Source: CAILHX01 sp046155285
GTDB lineage: Bacteria > Pseudomonadota > Gammaproteobacteria > Burkholderiales > Methylophilaceae
Length of the DNA: 64,000 bases
Assembly (NCBI GenBank): GCA_046155285.1
Contig: JBJXEA010000017.1
Location: 124,001 to 188,000 of the forward strand
Direction: 5' to 3'
Every line of letters starts with the position of its first letter. Position 1 is the first letter of the stretch. The notes below the pieces were generated by a model. The model did not search any database. It saw only the letters and a program-made list of their open reading frames with translations, and had not been told where the DNA came from. Shown here one piece after another: positions 25,577-33,191 of the stretch. Position numbers and translations under genes: made by a program.

Positions 25577-27891
25577 GCAACGGAATTGTATTCCAAGTAG
25601 AAACCACGAGAATACTTCAAATTCTTGCGCGCGAGATTTATGACTCCCCCCTCGCGCTTCTTCGCGAAAACTTACAGAACGCATATGATGCTGTTCGGAT
25701 GCGTTACGCAAGAACAGGAACTCTAGCCGAAGGGGGCCGAATTGAAATTCGCATGGACAATGGCGAGATATCAATTTCGGACAATGGGATTGGCATGAAC
25801 GAGGATGTGCTCCGTGAGAACTTTTGGAAAGCAGGGTCTAGCGGAAAACGCTCAGACGATGCACTGCGAGCTGGCGTGGTTGGCTCATTTGGCATTGGGG
25901 CAATGGCGAATTTTGGGGTTTGTACTCGACTCACAGTCGAGACACGCAGCGAGAGCAGCTCGAAAGTTCTGCGTAGCTTAGCAGAGCGAGATTCGCTTAA
26001 AATCGCCGAAGAATGCATTAGTTTAGAGCGCATTGACCTAGAGCGGGATGTTGGAACCACTGTGACGGCCATCCTGGATAATGAGCATCCAATCAGCACA
26101 GAGCAGGCATTGCAGTATCTGATGCCTTATGTCGGTTTTCTTCAAGTTCCAGTTTACTTCAACGGTAATCTAATTAGTGGCAACACAATAGAATCAAAAC
26201 TTCCGATTGCTGGTCGCACGTTTGTTCAACTTGGAGTACAGGTTCTAAACGATAATTTATGCGGCGGAACGTTCGATGTGCGTGCTGATCCAAATGGACA
26301 GATTCTAATATATGTTAACGATGTTACCCTCGGAGGAACTTCCATTGAAGGCAGCATGGCTTTATTGCAATCTGGTGGTCAGCTCATGGGGTTACGGTCA
26401 TATTTTGGACTTGCACCGATCCCGGCGATAGGAAGTTATCAATTCGGAGGTTTTGCAAATCTATCCTTTTTACAACCAACCGCTGGGCGCGAAGCATTGA
26501 GTCGCGAGAGTATCGACCAAGTCACCCATCTAGTCAGCCTTGCTGAGCGAGCAGCCTCAGAACAGCTCGCAACAACGTCTGGGGCGGATAAAAATAACGC
26601 TTTCTTGCAATGGTTAATGTCACACGGTCGTTATGACCTAGTAAACATGGTCTCAATTCAGGTGCTTCCCGAGAATAAAGATATACCGCTTGGCGAGATC
26701 AAGTCGTACATCGGAAGCCGGATCACTCACTACTACACTGGTAATGATTCACATATTTTGACGACGTTCGCAAACGAGGAAGCATACCTGCTCCAAGTTG
26801 CACAGAGTAATCCTCGTCGACAAGTACAACTCCATTACATAACTAACATCCTAAATATGCCTTTGGTGCCAGATTCGGCGCAGGCCACACATATTTACAC
26901 AGGTACAGACCTTACCATGCGTGAAGCTTCAGTCTTGATAAGGATTGCATCCATCTTGCGCGATGACTATTTGATTTCGGATGTGGAGCTCGTGCTCGCC
27001 GACATTTCGCACGGAGTTTCTGTGCTGCCGGAAAAGCTTGGTGAGCAACTCAAGATTTACATTGCAAGGTCGAGTCCTCTGTTGCCTCCGCTCCTTGAGT
27101 TCTACGACAAAGCGTACGAGCTTTTTGCGCAGTTCATGAAAGATTTCGTCAGAGTTCGCATTTACCCAAAGATTCAGCAGTTCGTGCCGTCTTCAACTCG
27201 GGACGGTGTCGACGCTTTGCGGAAGATGCTGCAACGTAACCGTGAGTTATACAGCTATGAAGAGACCGATCTGGGAGATTTGGAAGGGGTGCTGGGAGAT
27301 TATCTTTCGGGGTCTGTGAGCCTTACTCAAGTATTGCACGAATCACTCACTAGAGCAAAACCTCAGACTCAAACTGTCTCTCGTGATCAAGTGGGTTCAA
27401 TTGAAAATGAAGTGCCTGGCATAGCAGAGTCGCCTGTAACACAGCCAGTTGAAGCGGGACAAGAGTACGCCCCTAGCCCACCAATTATCAGAGACTCAAT
27501 CTCGTCAGATATGAAGATTCTGACTACAAGTGAGAAATACCCATTACTTAATAACTTCACAATGTTATTGGGACTCTCGGATCGTCTCATGCGGACCGAA
27601 GCTGAATTCTTCCGCATCCCTCACACAACCCGGATTCTATGGGGCGGACACCGTGTCGTCTACATCTTTACGGAGGCAACAGGGAGACTCAGTCTCTACT
27701 ACGATATTGAACTCCGAAAACCTATCGAGCTTGGTAAAGCGGGTGGTGGTATGTTTCCAACCACGACACTGATTACGAAAAAGCGTATTTTTGTTCCTAT
27801 CCCCGACATGCTTGCGGAGGAGTTCAAGATTGCTGCTGGTCCCAAACAGTTTTTTGTCCGCTTCGATGTGCTGAGCAGCGATGTAGTTTGA
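25573..27891 (+). CDS. HSP90-like GHKL ATPase partner of the phosphoesterase
   Basis: 772 residues. The Bergerat ATP site is complete: E32-x3-N36-x2-D39-A in LLRENLQNAYDA, D70-x-G-x-G in SDNGIGM, and GSFGIGAMANFG (104-115), close to HtpG in spacing. Unlike HtpG, the remaining ~600 residues lack recognisable HSP90 middle and C-terminal domains; an S5-like segment may follow (~170-330). Residues ~590-650 look like a linker. It is translated with the upstream metallophosphoesterase. HSP90-like sensor/ATPase proteins occur in several phage-defence operons; this exact pair was not recognised as a named system. Confidence 0.85.
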   Translation: MSNGIVFQVETTRILQILAREIYDSPLALLRENLQNAYDAVRMRYARTGTLAEGGRIEIRMDNGEISISDNGIGMNEDVLRENFWKAGSSGKRSDDALRAGVVGSFGIGAMANFGVCTRLTVETRSESSSKVLRSLAERDSLKIAEECISLERIDLERDVGTTVTAILDNEHPISTEQALQYLMPYVGFLQVPVYFNGNLISGNTIESKLPIAGRTFVQLGVQVLNDNLCGGTFDVRADPNGQILIYVNDVTLGGTSIEGSMALLQSGGQLMGLRSYFGLAPIPAIGSYQFGGFANLSFLQPTAGREALSRESIDQVTHLVSLAERAASEQLATTSGADKNNAFLQWLMSHGRYDLVNMVSIQVLPENKDIPLGEIKSYIGSRITHYYTGNDSHILTTFANEEAYLLQVAQSNPRRQVQLHYITNILNMPLVPDSAQATHIYTGTDLTMREASVLIRIASILRDDYLISDVELVLADISHGVSVLPEKLGEQLKIYIARSSPLLPPLLEFYDKAYELFAQFMKDFVRVRIYPKIQQFVPSSTRDGVDALRKMLQRNRELYSYEETDLGDLEGVLGDYLSGSVSLTQVLHESLTRAKPQTQTVSRDQVGSIENEVPGIAESPVTQPVEAGQEYAPSPPIIRDSISSDMKILTTSEKYPLLNNFTMLLGLSDRLMRTEAEFFRIPHTTRILWGGHRVVYIFTEATGRLSLYYDIELRKPIELGKAGGGMFPTTTLITKKRIFVPIPDMLAEEFKIAAGPKQFFVRFDVLSSDVV

Positions 27892-28081
27892 TTGCTCTCA
27901 TTCGACATGCAAAGGTCAAGTTTTATCCAAGATCTCTTATTCACAACTTACAAATGTCGGCTTCAGGTCGATGTGAGCCTGTCAGCAATCGTCAAATTTC
28001 ATAATTTCGAGTGGCAGGCATGGATAATTATGAGTAGCAACCTTCGGGCTTAAAACTTAAAGACTAGATTGTTTATCATTG

Positions 28082-28110
28082 ATGGCAATTATTGTTACAA
28101 TAATTGCCAT
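28082..28110. promoter_or_regulatory. Perfect 29-bp palindrome overlapping the umuD-like start
   Basis: Arms ATGGCAATTATTG and CAATAATTGCCAT around a TTA centre. The right arm ends inside the ATG of the umuD-like gene. It does not match the E. coli LexA box (CTGT-N8-ACAG). A dimer bound here would block translation initiation and transcription, so it is a strong operator candidate for the SOS-type operon, possibly bound by the operon's own N-terminally extended UmuD-like protein. Confidence 0.65.
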
Positions 28111-28714
28111 GTCAGACTCATCTCATACCCCTCATCGAAAACGTCGCCCCGGAGCAGGTCGCAAAGTCGGCACCGGCAAGTTCGGCGAGAACACCACGGT
28201 CATCCGTATTCCCAGCAGTCAGGAACCCGTAATCAAGGATTTCTTAGAAGCCTACCGACGTAAGCAGGGTAAGAGTCCAGAAGAATTCGATTTTCTTGAA
28301 CCTGCTGCGATGGAACCCCTCAAGATAGAGCGCCCTCTATTCCTGACCAAGGTTCCGGCAGGCTTCCCATCTCCCGCCGATGACCATGTAGAGAGTCGCC
28401 TTGATCTTAACGACCTCATGGTGCAGCAGCCGGAGTCGACCTTCTATATCCGCATCCATGGCGATTCGATGATCGATGCCGGTGTGCTACCCGGTGACAT
28501 CGCCGTGGTCGATCGTTCACGGCAGGCTGGAATAGGCGACATCGTCATTGCTATTGTTGATGGGGAGTTCACCATCAAGACACTGGCTCGCGCCAAGGAT
28601 GGCATGCCTTTATTGTTACCCGCCAATCCCAAACACAAGCCTATCGAGATCAAGGAGCATATGCAGTTCGAGGTATGGGGTCTGGTGACCGGCACCGTGC
28701 GCAAGTTCAAGTGA
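28109..28714 (+). CDS. UmuD/LexA-like autoprotease with DNA-binding-type N-terminus
   Basis: 201 residues. Cleavage site A84-G85 (KVPAGFPSP), Ser120 in IRIHGDSMIDAG and Lys157 in FTIKTLA; the spacings of 36 and 37 residues equal those of E. coli UmuD (C24, S60, K97). The first ~60 residues are extra. RKRRPGAGRK is basic, and TTVIRIPSSQEPVIKDFLEAY resembles a ribbon-helix-helix strand and helix, so it may also bind DNA as LexA-like repressors do. RecA-stimulated self-cleavage would free a UmuD'-like subunit for the downstream UmuC. Confidence 0.9.
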   Translation: MSDSSHTPHRKRRPGAGRKVGTGKFGENTTVIRIPSSQEPVIKDFLEAYRRKQGKSPEEFDFLEPAAMEPLKIERPLFLTKVPAGFPSPADDHVESRLDLNDLMVQQPESTFYIRIHGDSMIDAGVLPGDIAVVDRSRQAGIGDIVIAIVDGEFTIKTLARAKDGMPLLLPANPKHKPIEIKEHMQFEVWGLVTGTVRKFK

Positions 28715-28716
28715 TC

Positions 28717-29988
28717 ATGCGTAGCATCGCCCTAGTTGATGTGAACAATTTTTATGTCTCCTGCGAGAGGGTATTCAATCCCAAACTCGAAGGCAAACCT
28801 GTGCTCGTCTTATCCAACAACGATGGATGCGCTATTGCCCGTTCCAATGAAGTGAAGGCGCTGGGTATCAGCATGGGTGCTCCTTGGTTCCAGCTGAAAG
28901 ACTTAGCCAAGAAACACGGCATCATCGCTTACTCTTCCAACTACGCCTTGTATGCCGACATGAGTAACAGGGTGATGAGTATCCTGAGTCAATACAGTCC
29001 GGATCAGGAGATCTATTCCATTGATGAATGTTTCCTTGACCTGACAGGATTCCAGACACGTAACCTCACCCATTACGGTACAGAGATCAGGCAACGTATC
29101 AAGCAATGGACAGGCCTTCCCGTATGCGTCGGCATGGGTGCCACCAAGACCTTGTCCAAGCTCGCCAACCACATCGCCAAGAAAAACCCACAGTTCTCAG
29201 GAGTGTGTGACTTGAATGCGATGGCCACAGGTGAACAAGATGCATGGCTGGGAAAGATCGCCGTGGGTGAGGTATGGGGTATCGGCAGGAAGCTTGCTCC
29301 CCAGCTAGGTGAGATCGGCATCAAATCGGTGCTGGATCTTAAACAGGCTGATCCCTATAGCCTGCGCAATCAATTCAGCGTGGTGATGGAGAAGACCATC
29401 CGCGAACTCAACGGTACAGTATGTATCGCTCTGGAGGAGATGGCAGCTCCTAAGAAACAGATACTGTCATCACGTTCATTCGGGTCAGCTGTTTCTAATC
29501 TGGCAAGCCTGCAGGAATCCGTCACCCTCTACATGAGTAGAGCTGCCGAAAAGCTCCGTCGCCAGCAGTCCTATGCAGGTTCGGTGCATGTCTATATCCG
29601 TACTAGTCCGCATAATCCGAAGGAACCGTATTACGGTAACGGAATGACCATCGCACTACCATCTCCTACGGATGACACCAGGCGACTGGTGCAGGCCGTC
29701 CTGTGGGGATTGAAGCGCATATATAAACCAGGTTATCGCTACCAGAAGGCAGGCGTCATGCTCTCCGAACTGGTACCGGCAGGTGGTTGTCAGAATGATA
29801 TGTTCTCCACGGCTGCACCCACTACTCGTTCTACGGAACTGATGACCACGCTGGACAAGGTCAACCGCAAGATGGGAAGGCAGACACTCAAATTTGCGTC
29901 CGAAGGATACCGGCAACCCTGGAAGATGAAACAGGGAAACAAGAGTCCCAATTACACCACCCGCTGGGAAGAAGTAATAACCTTATGA
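28717..29988 (+). CDS. umuC: Translesion DNA polymerase V catalytic subunit UmuC
   Basis: 423-residue Y-family polymerase. The N-terminal catalytic motif is SIALVDVNNFYVSCERVF, followed by SNNDGCAIARSNEVKALG, the YSIDECFLDL active site with Asp-Glu, and VGMGATKTLSKLANHIAKK. The length equals E. coli UmuC (422). Start at 28717, two bases after umuD; an upstream in-frame extension into umuD is not needed. It copies past lesions with the cleaved UmuD-like subunit. Its stop overlaps the next gene (ATGA). Confidence 0.95.
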   Translation: MRSIALVDVNNFYVSCERVFNPKLEGKPVLVLSNNDGCAIARSNEVKALGISMGAPWFQLKDLAKKHGIIAYSSNYALYADMSNRVMSILSQYSPDQEIYSIDECFLDLTGFQTRNLTHYGTEIRQRIKQWTGLPVCVGMGATKTLSKLANHIAKKNPQFSGVCDLNAMATGEQDAWLGKIAVGEVWGIGRKLAPQLGEIGIKSVLDLKQADPYSLRNQFSVVMEKTIRELNGTVCIALEEMAAPKKQILSSRSFGSAVSNLASLQESVTLYMSRAAEKLRRQQSYAGSVHVYIRTSPHNPKEPYYGNGMTIALPSPTDDTRRLVQAVLWGLKRIYKPGYRYQKAGVMLSELVPAGGCQNDMFSTAAPTTRSTELMTTLDKVNRKMGRQTLKFASEGYRQPWKMKQGNKSPNYTTRWEEVITL

Positions 29989-31364
29989 AGATGCAGCCCC
30001 TCGCTTTTGTCGATCTGGAAACCACAGGTGCCACTGCAACAGTGGACCGTATCACGGAGATCGGAATCATTCTGGTGGATGAGGCTGGAGTCAGGGAATG
30101 GAGTACGCTGGTCAATCCACAGACACGTATCCCTGAATTCATAGAACGACTGACAGGAATTACCAATGAGATGGTCGAAGATGCCCCGACCTTCGACAGG
30201 GTCGCGAATGAAGTAGCAGCATTATTGGCAGGCCATACCTTTATCGCCCATAACGCCAGATTCGATTATGGTTTCCTCAAGAACGAGTTCAAGCGTCTGG
30301 ACAGAAGTTTTAAAGCGACCGTACTGTGTACCGTCAAGCTCTCCAGAAAACTCTACCCAACATTCCCGCGCCATAATCTAGATAGCCTGATAGAACGACA
30401 TGGATTGCAGGTCACCGACCGTCATCGTGCATTAGGAGATGCCAAGCTCATCCATCAGTTCTGGAATCACATCAAACTGGAATTCCCGAAGGAAGCAATA
30501 GATGAAGCAGTGTCCAAACTCACTGCGCGTTCCAGCCTGCCCTCTAATATCGACGCTTCGGTGATTGATGAGCTGCCTGATGGTGCCGGGGTATATCTGT
30601 TCTATGCCGAGAATGACCTTCCGCTTTACATCGGCAAAAGTACCAATATCAAACAACGGGTGATGTCTCATTTTTCTGCGGATCACAGTAGCGGCAAAGA
30701 GATGAGTTTGTCGCAGCAGGTTAGGCGCATCGACTGGATCGAGACCGCGGGCGAATTGGGAGCTTTGCTTACCGAAGCTCGTCTCATAAAGGAGATGCTG
30801 CCGACCCATAACCACCGATTAAGACGCAGTAACGAACTCTGTGCTTGGCAACTGGAGCAAAGGGATGGTCATCTGCGCCCAGTATTGAAATGGGCGAGTG
30901 ACCTCGATTTCGGGACACAGGAGAATCTATATGGGTTGTTCCATACCAAGCGAGATGCCATCAAGGCATTAAGGGCAATCGCTGAAGAGTTTCAACTTTG
31001 TCTGGGTGTCCTTGAGCTGGAAAAGGTTGCGGTTGGCCGTTCCTGTTTCGGTGTTCAATTGAAACGCTGTTTAGGGGCATGTTCAGGTAAGGAGAAGCCT
31101 CTAGACCATTCTGCCAGATTGAGTATGGCAATGAGTAAACTGAAATTATCTGCATGGAAACATAAAGGGCCTGTGGGCATACAAGAAGGTGACGAGGTCC
31201 ATATCATCGATCACTGGTGTTATCTGGGCACTGCCAAGGATGAGTCGGAGATGTTCGGTTTGCTGGAACAAGGAAGGCCAGCATTTGATCGGGATACTTA
31301 TATGATTCTTAATAAGGCGATGAAGAATAGGAATCTTGTTGAGCTTAATAAGGAATTGCGATGA
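29985..31364 (+). CDS. DnaQ-type exonuclease fused to UvrC/Cho-like GIY-YIG nuclease
   Basis: 459 residues. Residues 5-165 are a DEDDh 3'-5' exonuclease (D10-x-E12 in VDLETTGA, Asp in AHNARFDYGF, H147 and D152 in HRALGDAK). Residues ~195-285 are a GIY-YIG nuclease (GVYLFYAENDLPLYIGKSTNIKQR, with the catalytic Arg of the family) as in UvrC and Cho, followed by a UvrC-like C-terminal stretch. Such fusions are annotated as epsilon-subunit/UvrC-like proteins. Being translationally coupled to umuC suggests the exonuclease and 3'-incision activities work with lesion bypass. Confidence 0.9.
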   Translation: MKMQPLAFVDLETTGATATVDRITEIGIILVDEAGVREWSTLVNPQTRIPEFIERLTGITNEMVEDAPTFDRVANEVAALLAGHTFIAHNARFDYGFLKNEFKRLDRSFKATVLCTVKLSRKLYPTFPRHNLDSLIERHGLQVTDRHRALGDAKLIHQFWNHIKLEFPKEAIDEAVSKLTARSSLPSNIDASVIDELPDGAGVYLFYAENDLPLYIGKSTNIKQRVMSHFSADHSSGKEMSLSQQVRRIDWIETAGELGALLTEARLIKEMLPTHNHRLRRSNELCAWQLEQRDGHLRPVLKWASDLDFGTQENLYGLFHTKRDAIKALRAIAEEFQLCLGVLELEKVAVGRSCFGVQLKRCLGACSGKEKPLDHSARLSMAMSKLKLSAWKHKGPVGIQEGDEVHIIDHWCYLGTAKDESEMFGLLEQGRPAFDRDTYMILNKAMKNRNLVELNKELR

Positions 31365-31447
31365 ACTCTGTCATGGTCACGATTTTTGGGATATTTGTAG
31401 CTTGGGTTTTGACTAAGCTGGTTCTCTATCTGACTAAGCATTTTTAG
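31361..31447 (+). CDS. 28-residue single-span membrane peptide ending the SOS-type operon
   Basis: The ATG overlaps the TGA of the exonuclease gene (ATGA), the same coupling used at the umuC-exonuclease junction. The product is almost entirely one hydrophobic helix (MVTIFGIFVAWVLTKLVLYL) ending in Lys-His. Its size and character resemble the 29-residue SOS-induced E. coli TisB, without sequence identity being claimed. Too short for homology; coding is supported by the overlap and the clear transmembrane pattern. Confidence 0.5.
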   Translation: MNSVMVTIFGIFVAWVLTKLVLYLTKHF

Positions 31448-31485
31448 CTACAGTACTAACCAAAAATTTTGTTAATCAAATATTT

Positions 31486-31501
31486 GACGGGACAAAGTTA
31501 C
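31486..31501. repeat. Left copy of 16-bp inverted repeat around the BrnT/BrnA-like module
   Basis: GACGGGACAAAGTTAC here pairs with GTTACTTTGTCCCGTC at 32438-32453 (15 of 16 complementary). The two copies enclose exactly the two-gene toxin-antitoxin module and its promoter, as if it were inserted as a unit. Confidence 0.5.
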
Positions 31502-31513
31502 AAAGGGCGTAAC

Positions 31514-31539
31514 AAAAAACCCGCCGAAGCGGGTTTTTT
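31514..31539. terminator. Bidirectional terminator between converging operons
   Basis: A6 run, stem ACCCGC, loop CGAA, GCGGGT, T6 run. It can end both the rightward SOS-type operon and the leftward BrnT/BrnA-like pair. Confidence 0.9.
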
Positions 31540-31540
31540 A

Positions 31541-31915
31541 TTACGCAACCTTCTTTTGCCTAACGCTAGACGTGACTGTAGAGCTACTGTCTTTGCGGTA
31601 CTTCTCCTCAAGCTTGCGATCAAGCTTTCGACGCTCAATCGTATCTCGAATAATTTGCTTAGTCTCATGCGTAACAAATCTCGAAAGAATGTCTCTAATA
31701 AGGGGTTGATAGCCAATCCCGTGTGCTGTGGCAATAAATTTCAGATCCTTAATCAATTTTTTTTGCAGTCGGATTGAAATCATTTGCAAACCAAGAGCGT
31801 CATTTATGGCACTTTCCAAAGCTGGCTCAACACGCTTTACATGCTTCTCATCCGTTCCAAAAGTGCCATTGTCCCACGCCTCATCTTCCTCAGCGTATTT
31901 TGCGGCCTTATTCAT
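31541..31915 (-). CDS. BrnA/CopG-like antitoxin
   Basis: 124 residues. The centre has a ribbon-helix-helix signature (MISIRLQKKLIKDLKFIATAHGIGYQPLIRDILSRFV), the DNA-binding and toxin-neutralising unit of BrnA/CopG antitoxins. The N-terminus (KYAEEDEAWDNGTFG) and basic tail are extra. Start at 31915 has a GGAG site eight bases upstream; a TTG four codons earlier is less likely. It follows the toxin-like gene by 43 bases on the same strand, in toxin-first order as for BrnT-BrnA. Confidence 0.75.
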   Translation of the reverse strand: MNKAAKYAEEDEAWDNGTFGTDEKHVKRVEPALESAINDALGLQMISIRLQKKLIKDLKFIATAHGIGYQPLIRDILSRFVTHETKQIIRDTIERRKLDRKLEEKYRKDSSSTVTSSVRQKKVA

Positions 31916-31958
31916 TGCAGTCTCCAAAGTTTTTCTAAATCAGTTCTAAGTTGTAAAT

Positions 31959-32246
31959 CTAAGCTTTAAATTTATTGTATATACGAACTATTTCATCAGT
32001 AGCATCATATGCAGACTTAAGATAAAAGTCGCCATTATCAAAAACAAACATTATTTTCAGCAATCGGTTTTTATTGGTGGGAGCCACAAACCAAAGCGTA
32101 ACAGGGTTAGTAACATGATCCTCTCTGGTATCGGTCAGAAAACTACCATCAATATTCTCAAAACACTGCTCAACCTCTCGCCTACTTACCGAATGCTTCT
32201 CATCAGTTATTTTTTTTAGAATCTTCTCAGAAATTATTATTGCCAT
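31959..32246 (-). CDS. BrnT-like small toxin family protein
   Basis: 95 residues. MAIIISEKILKKITDEKHSVS, then EVEQCFENIDGSFLTDTRE, LWFVAPTNKNRLLKIMFVF and FYLKSAYDATDEIVRIY, match small proteins often labelled ADP-ribosyl-(dinitrogen reductase) hydrolase in genomes and found before CopG/BrnA antitoxins. The fold is expected to be RelE/BrnT-like, i.e. an mRNA interferase. Start at 32246 has AAGGGTGG upstream; an 18-codon longer frame is unlikely. A TTGTATATACAA palindrome lies 32 bases upstream. Confidence 0.7.
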   Translation of the reverse strand: MAIIISEKILKKITDEKHSVSRREVEQCFENIDGSFLTDTREDHVTNPVTLWFVAPTNKNRLLKIMFVFDNGDFYLKSAYDATDEIVRIYNKFKA

Positions 32247-32277
32247 GATGACCACCCTTATCTCGCCAAGGTGATAA

Positions 32278-32289
32278 TTGTATATACAA
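32278..32289. promoter_or_regulatory. TTGTATATACAA palindrome, candidate operator
   Basis: A perfect 12-bp palindrome in the presumed promoter of the BrnT-like/antitoxin pair. Ribbon-helix-helix antitoxins bind short symmetric sites of this kind. Protein binding is inferred. Confidence 0.45.
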
Positions 32290-32404
32290 AAGCAATACAA
32301 TTCAAGACAATTTTTTTATCGGCAAGCTCATTCAAACCTTTAGAAAATTTTCTTTCTAGATATTTATGTTTTTTGATGATCCATCAATGGGGGCAGATTT
32401 AGAA

Positions 32405-32421
32405 ATTACAAACTTTGTAAT
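32405..32421. repeat. ATTACAAA-C-TTTGTAAT palindrome
   Basis: A perfect 17-bp palindrome just inside the right copy of the 16-bp inverted repeat, at the edge of the toxin-antitoxin module. It could be a recombination or regulatory site; nothing more can be said. Confidence 0.4.
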
Positions 32422-32437
32422 CTAAGGATACTGCCTA

Positions 32438-32453
32438 GTTACTTTGTCCCGTC
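32438..32453. repeat. Right copy of the 16-bp inverted repeat
   Basis: Partner of 31486-31501 (one mismatch). The repeats are 967 bp apart, outer edge to outer edge. Confidence 0.5.
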
Positions 32454-32475
32454 GTGTATGAGGAATACCGGAAAG

Positions 32476-32545
32476 TTTTGTATAAGATACACGCAACAGT
32501 ACGCGAAACGACAACTCCCTATACCATTAACTTTATTGGGAGTTG
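32476..32545 (+). promoter_or_regulatory. Promoter/5'-leader module, copy 1
   Basis: A block containing TTGTATAAG, CACGCAACA and CGAAACGACAACTCCC, then after 18 bases GGGAGTTG, which closes an 8-bp inverted repeat and also supplies the ribosome site for the gene at 32549. The same block, in reverse orientation, precedes the gene starting at 33998. The two genes therefore share promoter, operator and leader. Confidence 0.6.
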
Positions 32546-32548
32546 AAA

Positions 32549-32857
32549 ATGGATTTAAAGCAGATAGATATACGTGAGGTAGTTGAGATGGGTATTGGTT
32601 GCGGGCTTGGGGAGTTTCAGAAACACCTGAGTGGAGAGCGGCCGCGTTTAGCGTTGCTTATGGAGCCGGCTTTCCCTGCTCCATGCACACCTGATGGGTG
32701 CACCCGCAAATGGGTGAAACAGGATGTGCTTGATTGGCAACTCTGCCGTCGCACTTTTAAGCTGCCACAGCAACTTAAAACGTCAGAGGTCGAGTCTTCT
32801 GCGACCTCTGAGCATAGCCGGAGGAGTGGGAGACCGCTGAAGATTGTAAGGCGGTAA
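32549..32857 (+). CDS. Small basic protein, possible regulator of the mobilisation region
   Basis: 102 residues, MDLKQIDIREVVEMGIG at the start and a basic Ser/Arg-rich tail (EHSRRSGRPLKIVRR). The segment CTRKWVKQDVLDWQ recalls the ends of AlpA-type helix-turn-helix proteins (KW-x-x-x-DV-x-x-W), so DNA binding is possible. GGGAG lies about eight bases before the ATG. Not recognised beyond that. It faces the replication-relaxation gene and carries an almost identical promoter and leader. Confidence 0.5.
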   Translation: MDLKQIDIREVVEMGIGCGLGEFQKHLSGERPRLALLMEPAFPAPCTPDGCTRKWVKQDVLDWQLCRRTFKLPQQLKTSEVESSATSEHSRRSGRPLKIVRR

Positions 32858-32880
32858 TCAGTTCCCAAAAGGAAAGGAGA

Positions 32881-33169
32881 TTGGGCTGTGGTGGATACAC
32901 ATGCACCACAGCCCAACACCGCGTTACAGGAAACAGTTGGGGACGTCCTTGGGCCTTCCCCAAACCCCACGCCACAGGTCGCCAACGCAAGCGTCGGTGA
33001 CCGCGAGTTTGATTTTACTCGCTACCTTTTCCACAGTTTCTTCTGTCATGGTCACGGCGTATAAATAGCGAGCGTAGCGAAGCGGCTTTATGCCGTCGTG
33101 TGCCATTGACAGCCACCATTTAAAAAAGCTCCGGGTGGTCTTTGGGTTGCTCTTCACAGCAACCCAAAG
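32881..33169. other. Structured non-coding region with three hairpins, possible oriT
   Basis: Between the two convergent genes (32858-33191) lie three inverted repeats. One has 13-bp perfect arms TTGGGCTGTGGTG/CACCACAGCCCAA (32881-32916), one has 7-bp arms TTGGGGA/TCCCCAA (about 32937-32963), and one has 12-bp perfect arms CTTTGGGTTGCT/AGCAACCCAAAG (33140-33169). The outer two could be terminators of the flanking genes, though neither has a clear T-run. Next to a mobilisation-like gene, an origin of transfer is plausible. A 77-codon frame on the minus strand here is not convincing. Confidence 0.4.
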
Positions 33170-33191
33170 GACGCCCAGCGGCGAGCTGTTG

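Noticed and set aside
28082..28110. LexA box before the umuD-like gene
   Set aside because: The palindrome does not fit CTGT-N8-ACAG; kept only as an operator of unknown partner.
32924..33157. 77-codon minus-strand frame in the hairpin region
   Set aside because: It runs through two of the inverted repeats, has no ribosome site and no recognisable composition or domain.
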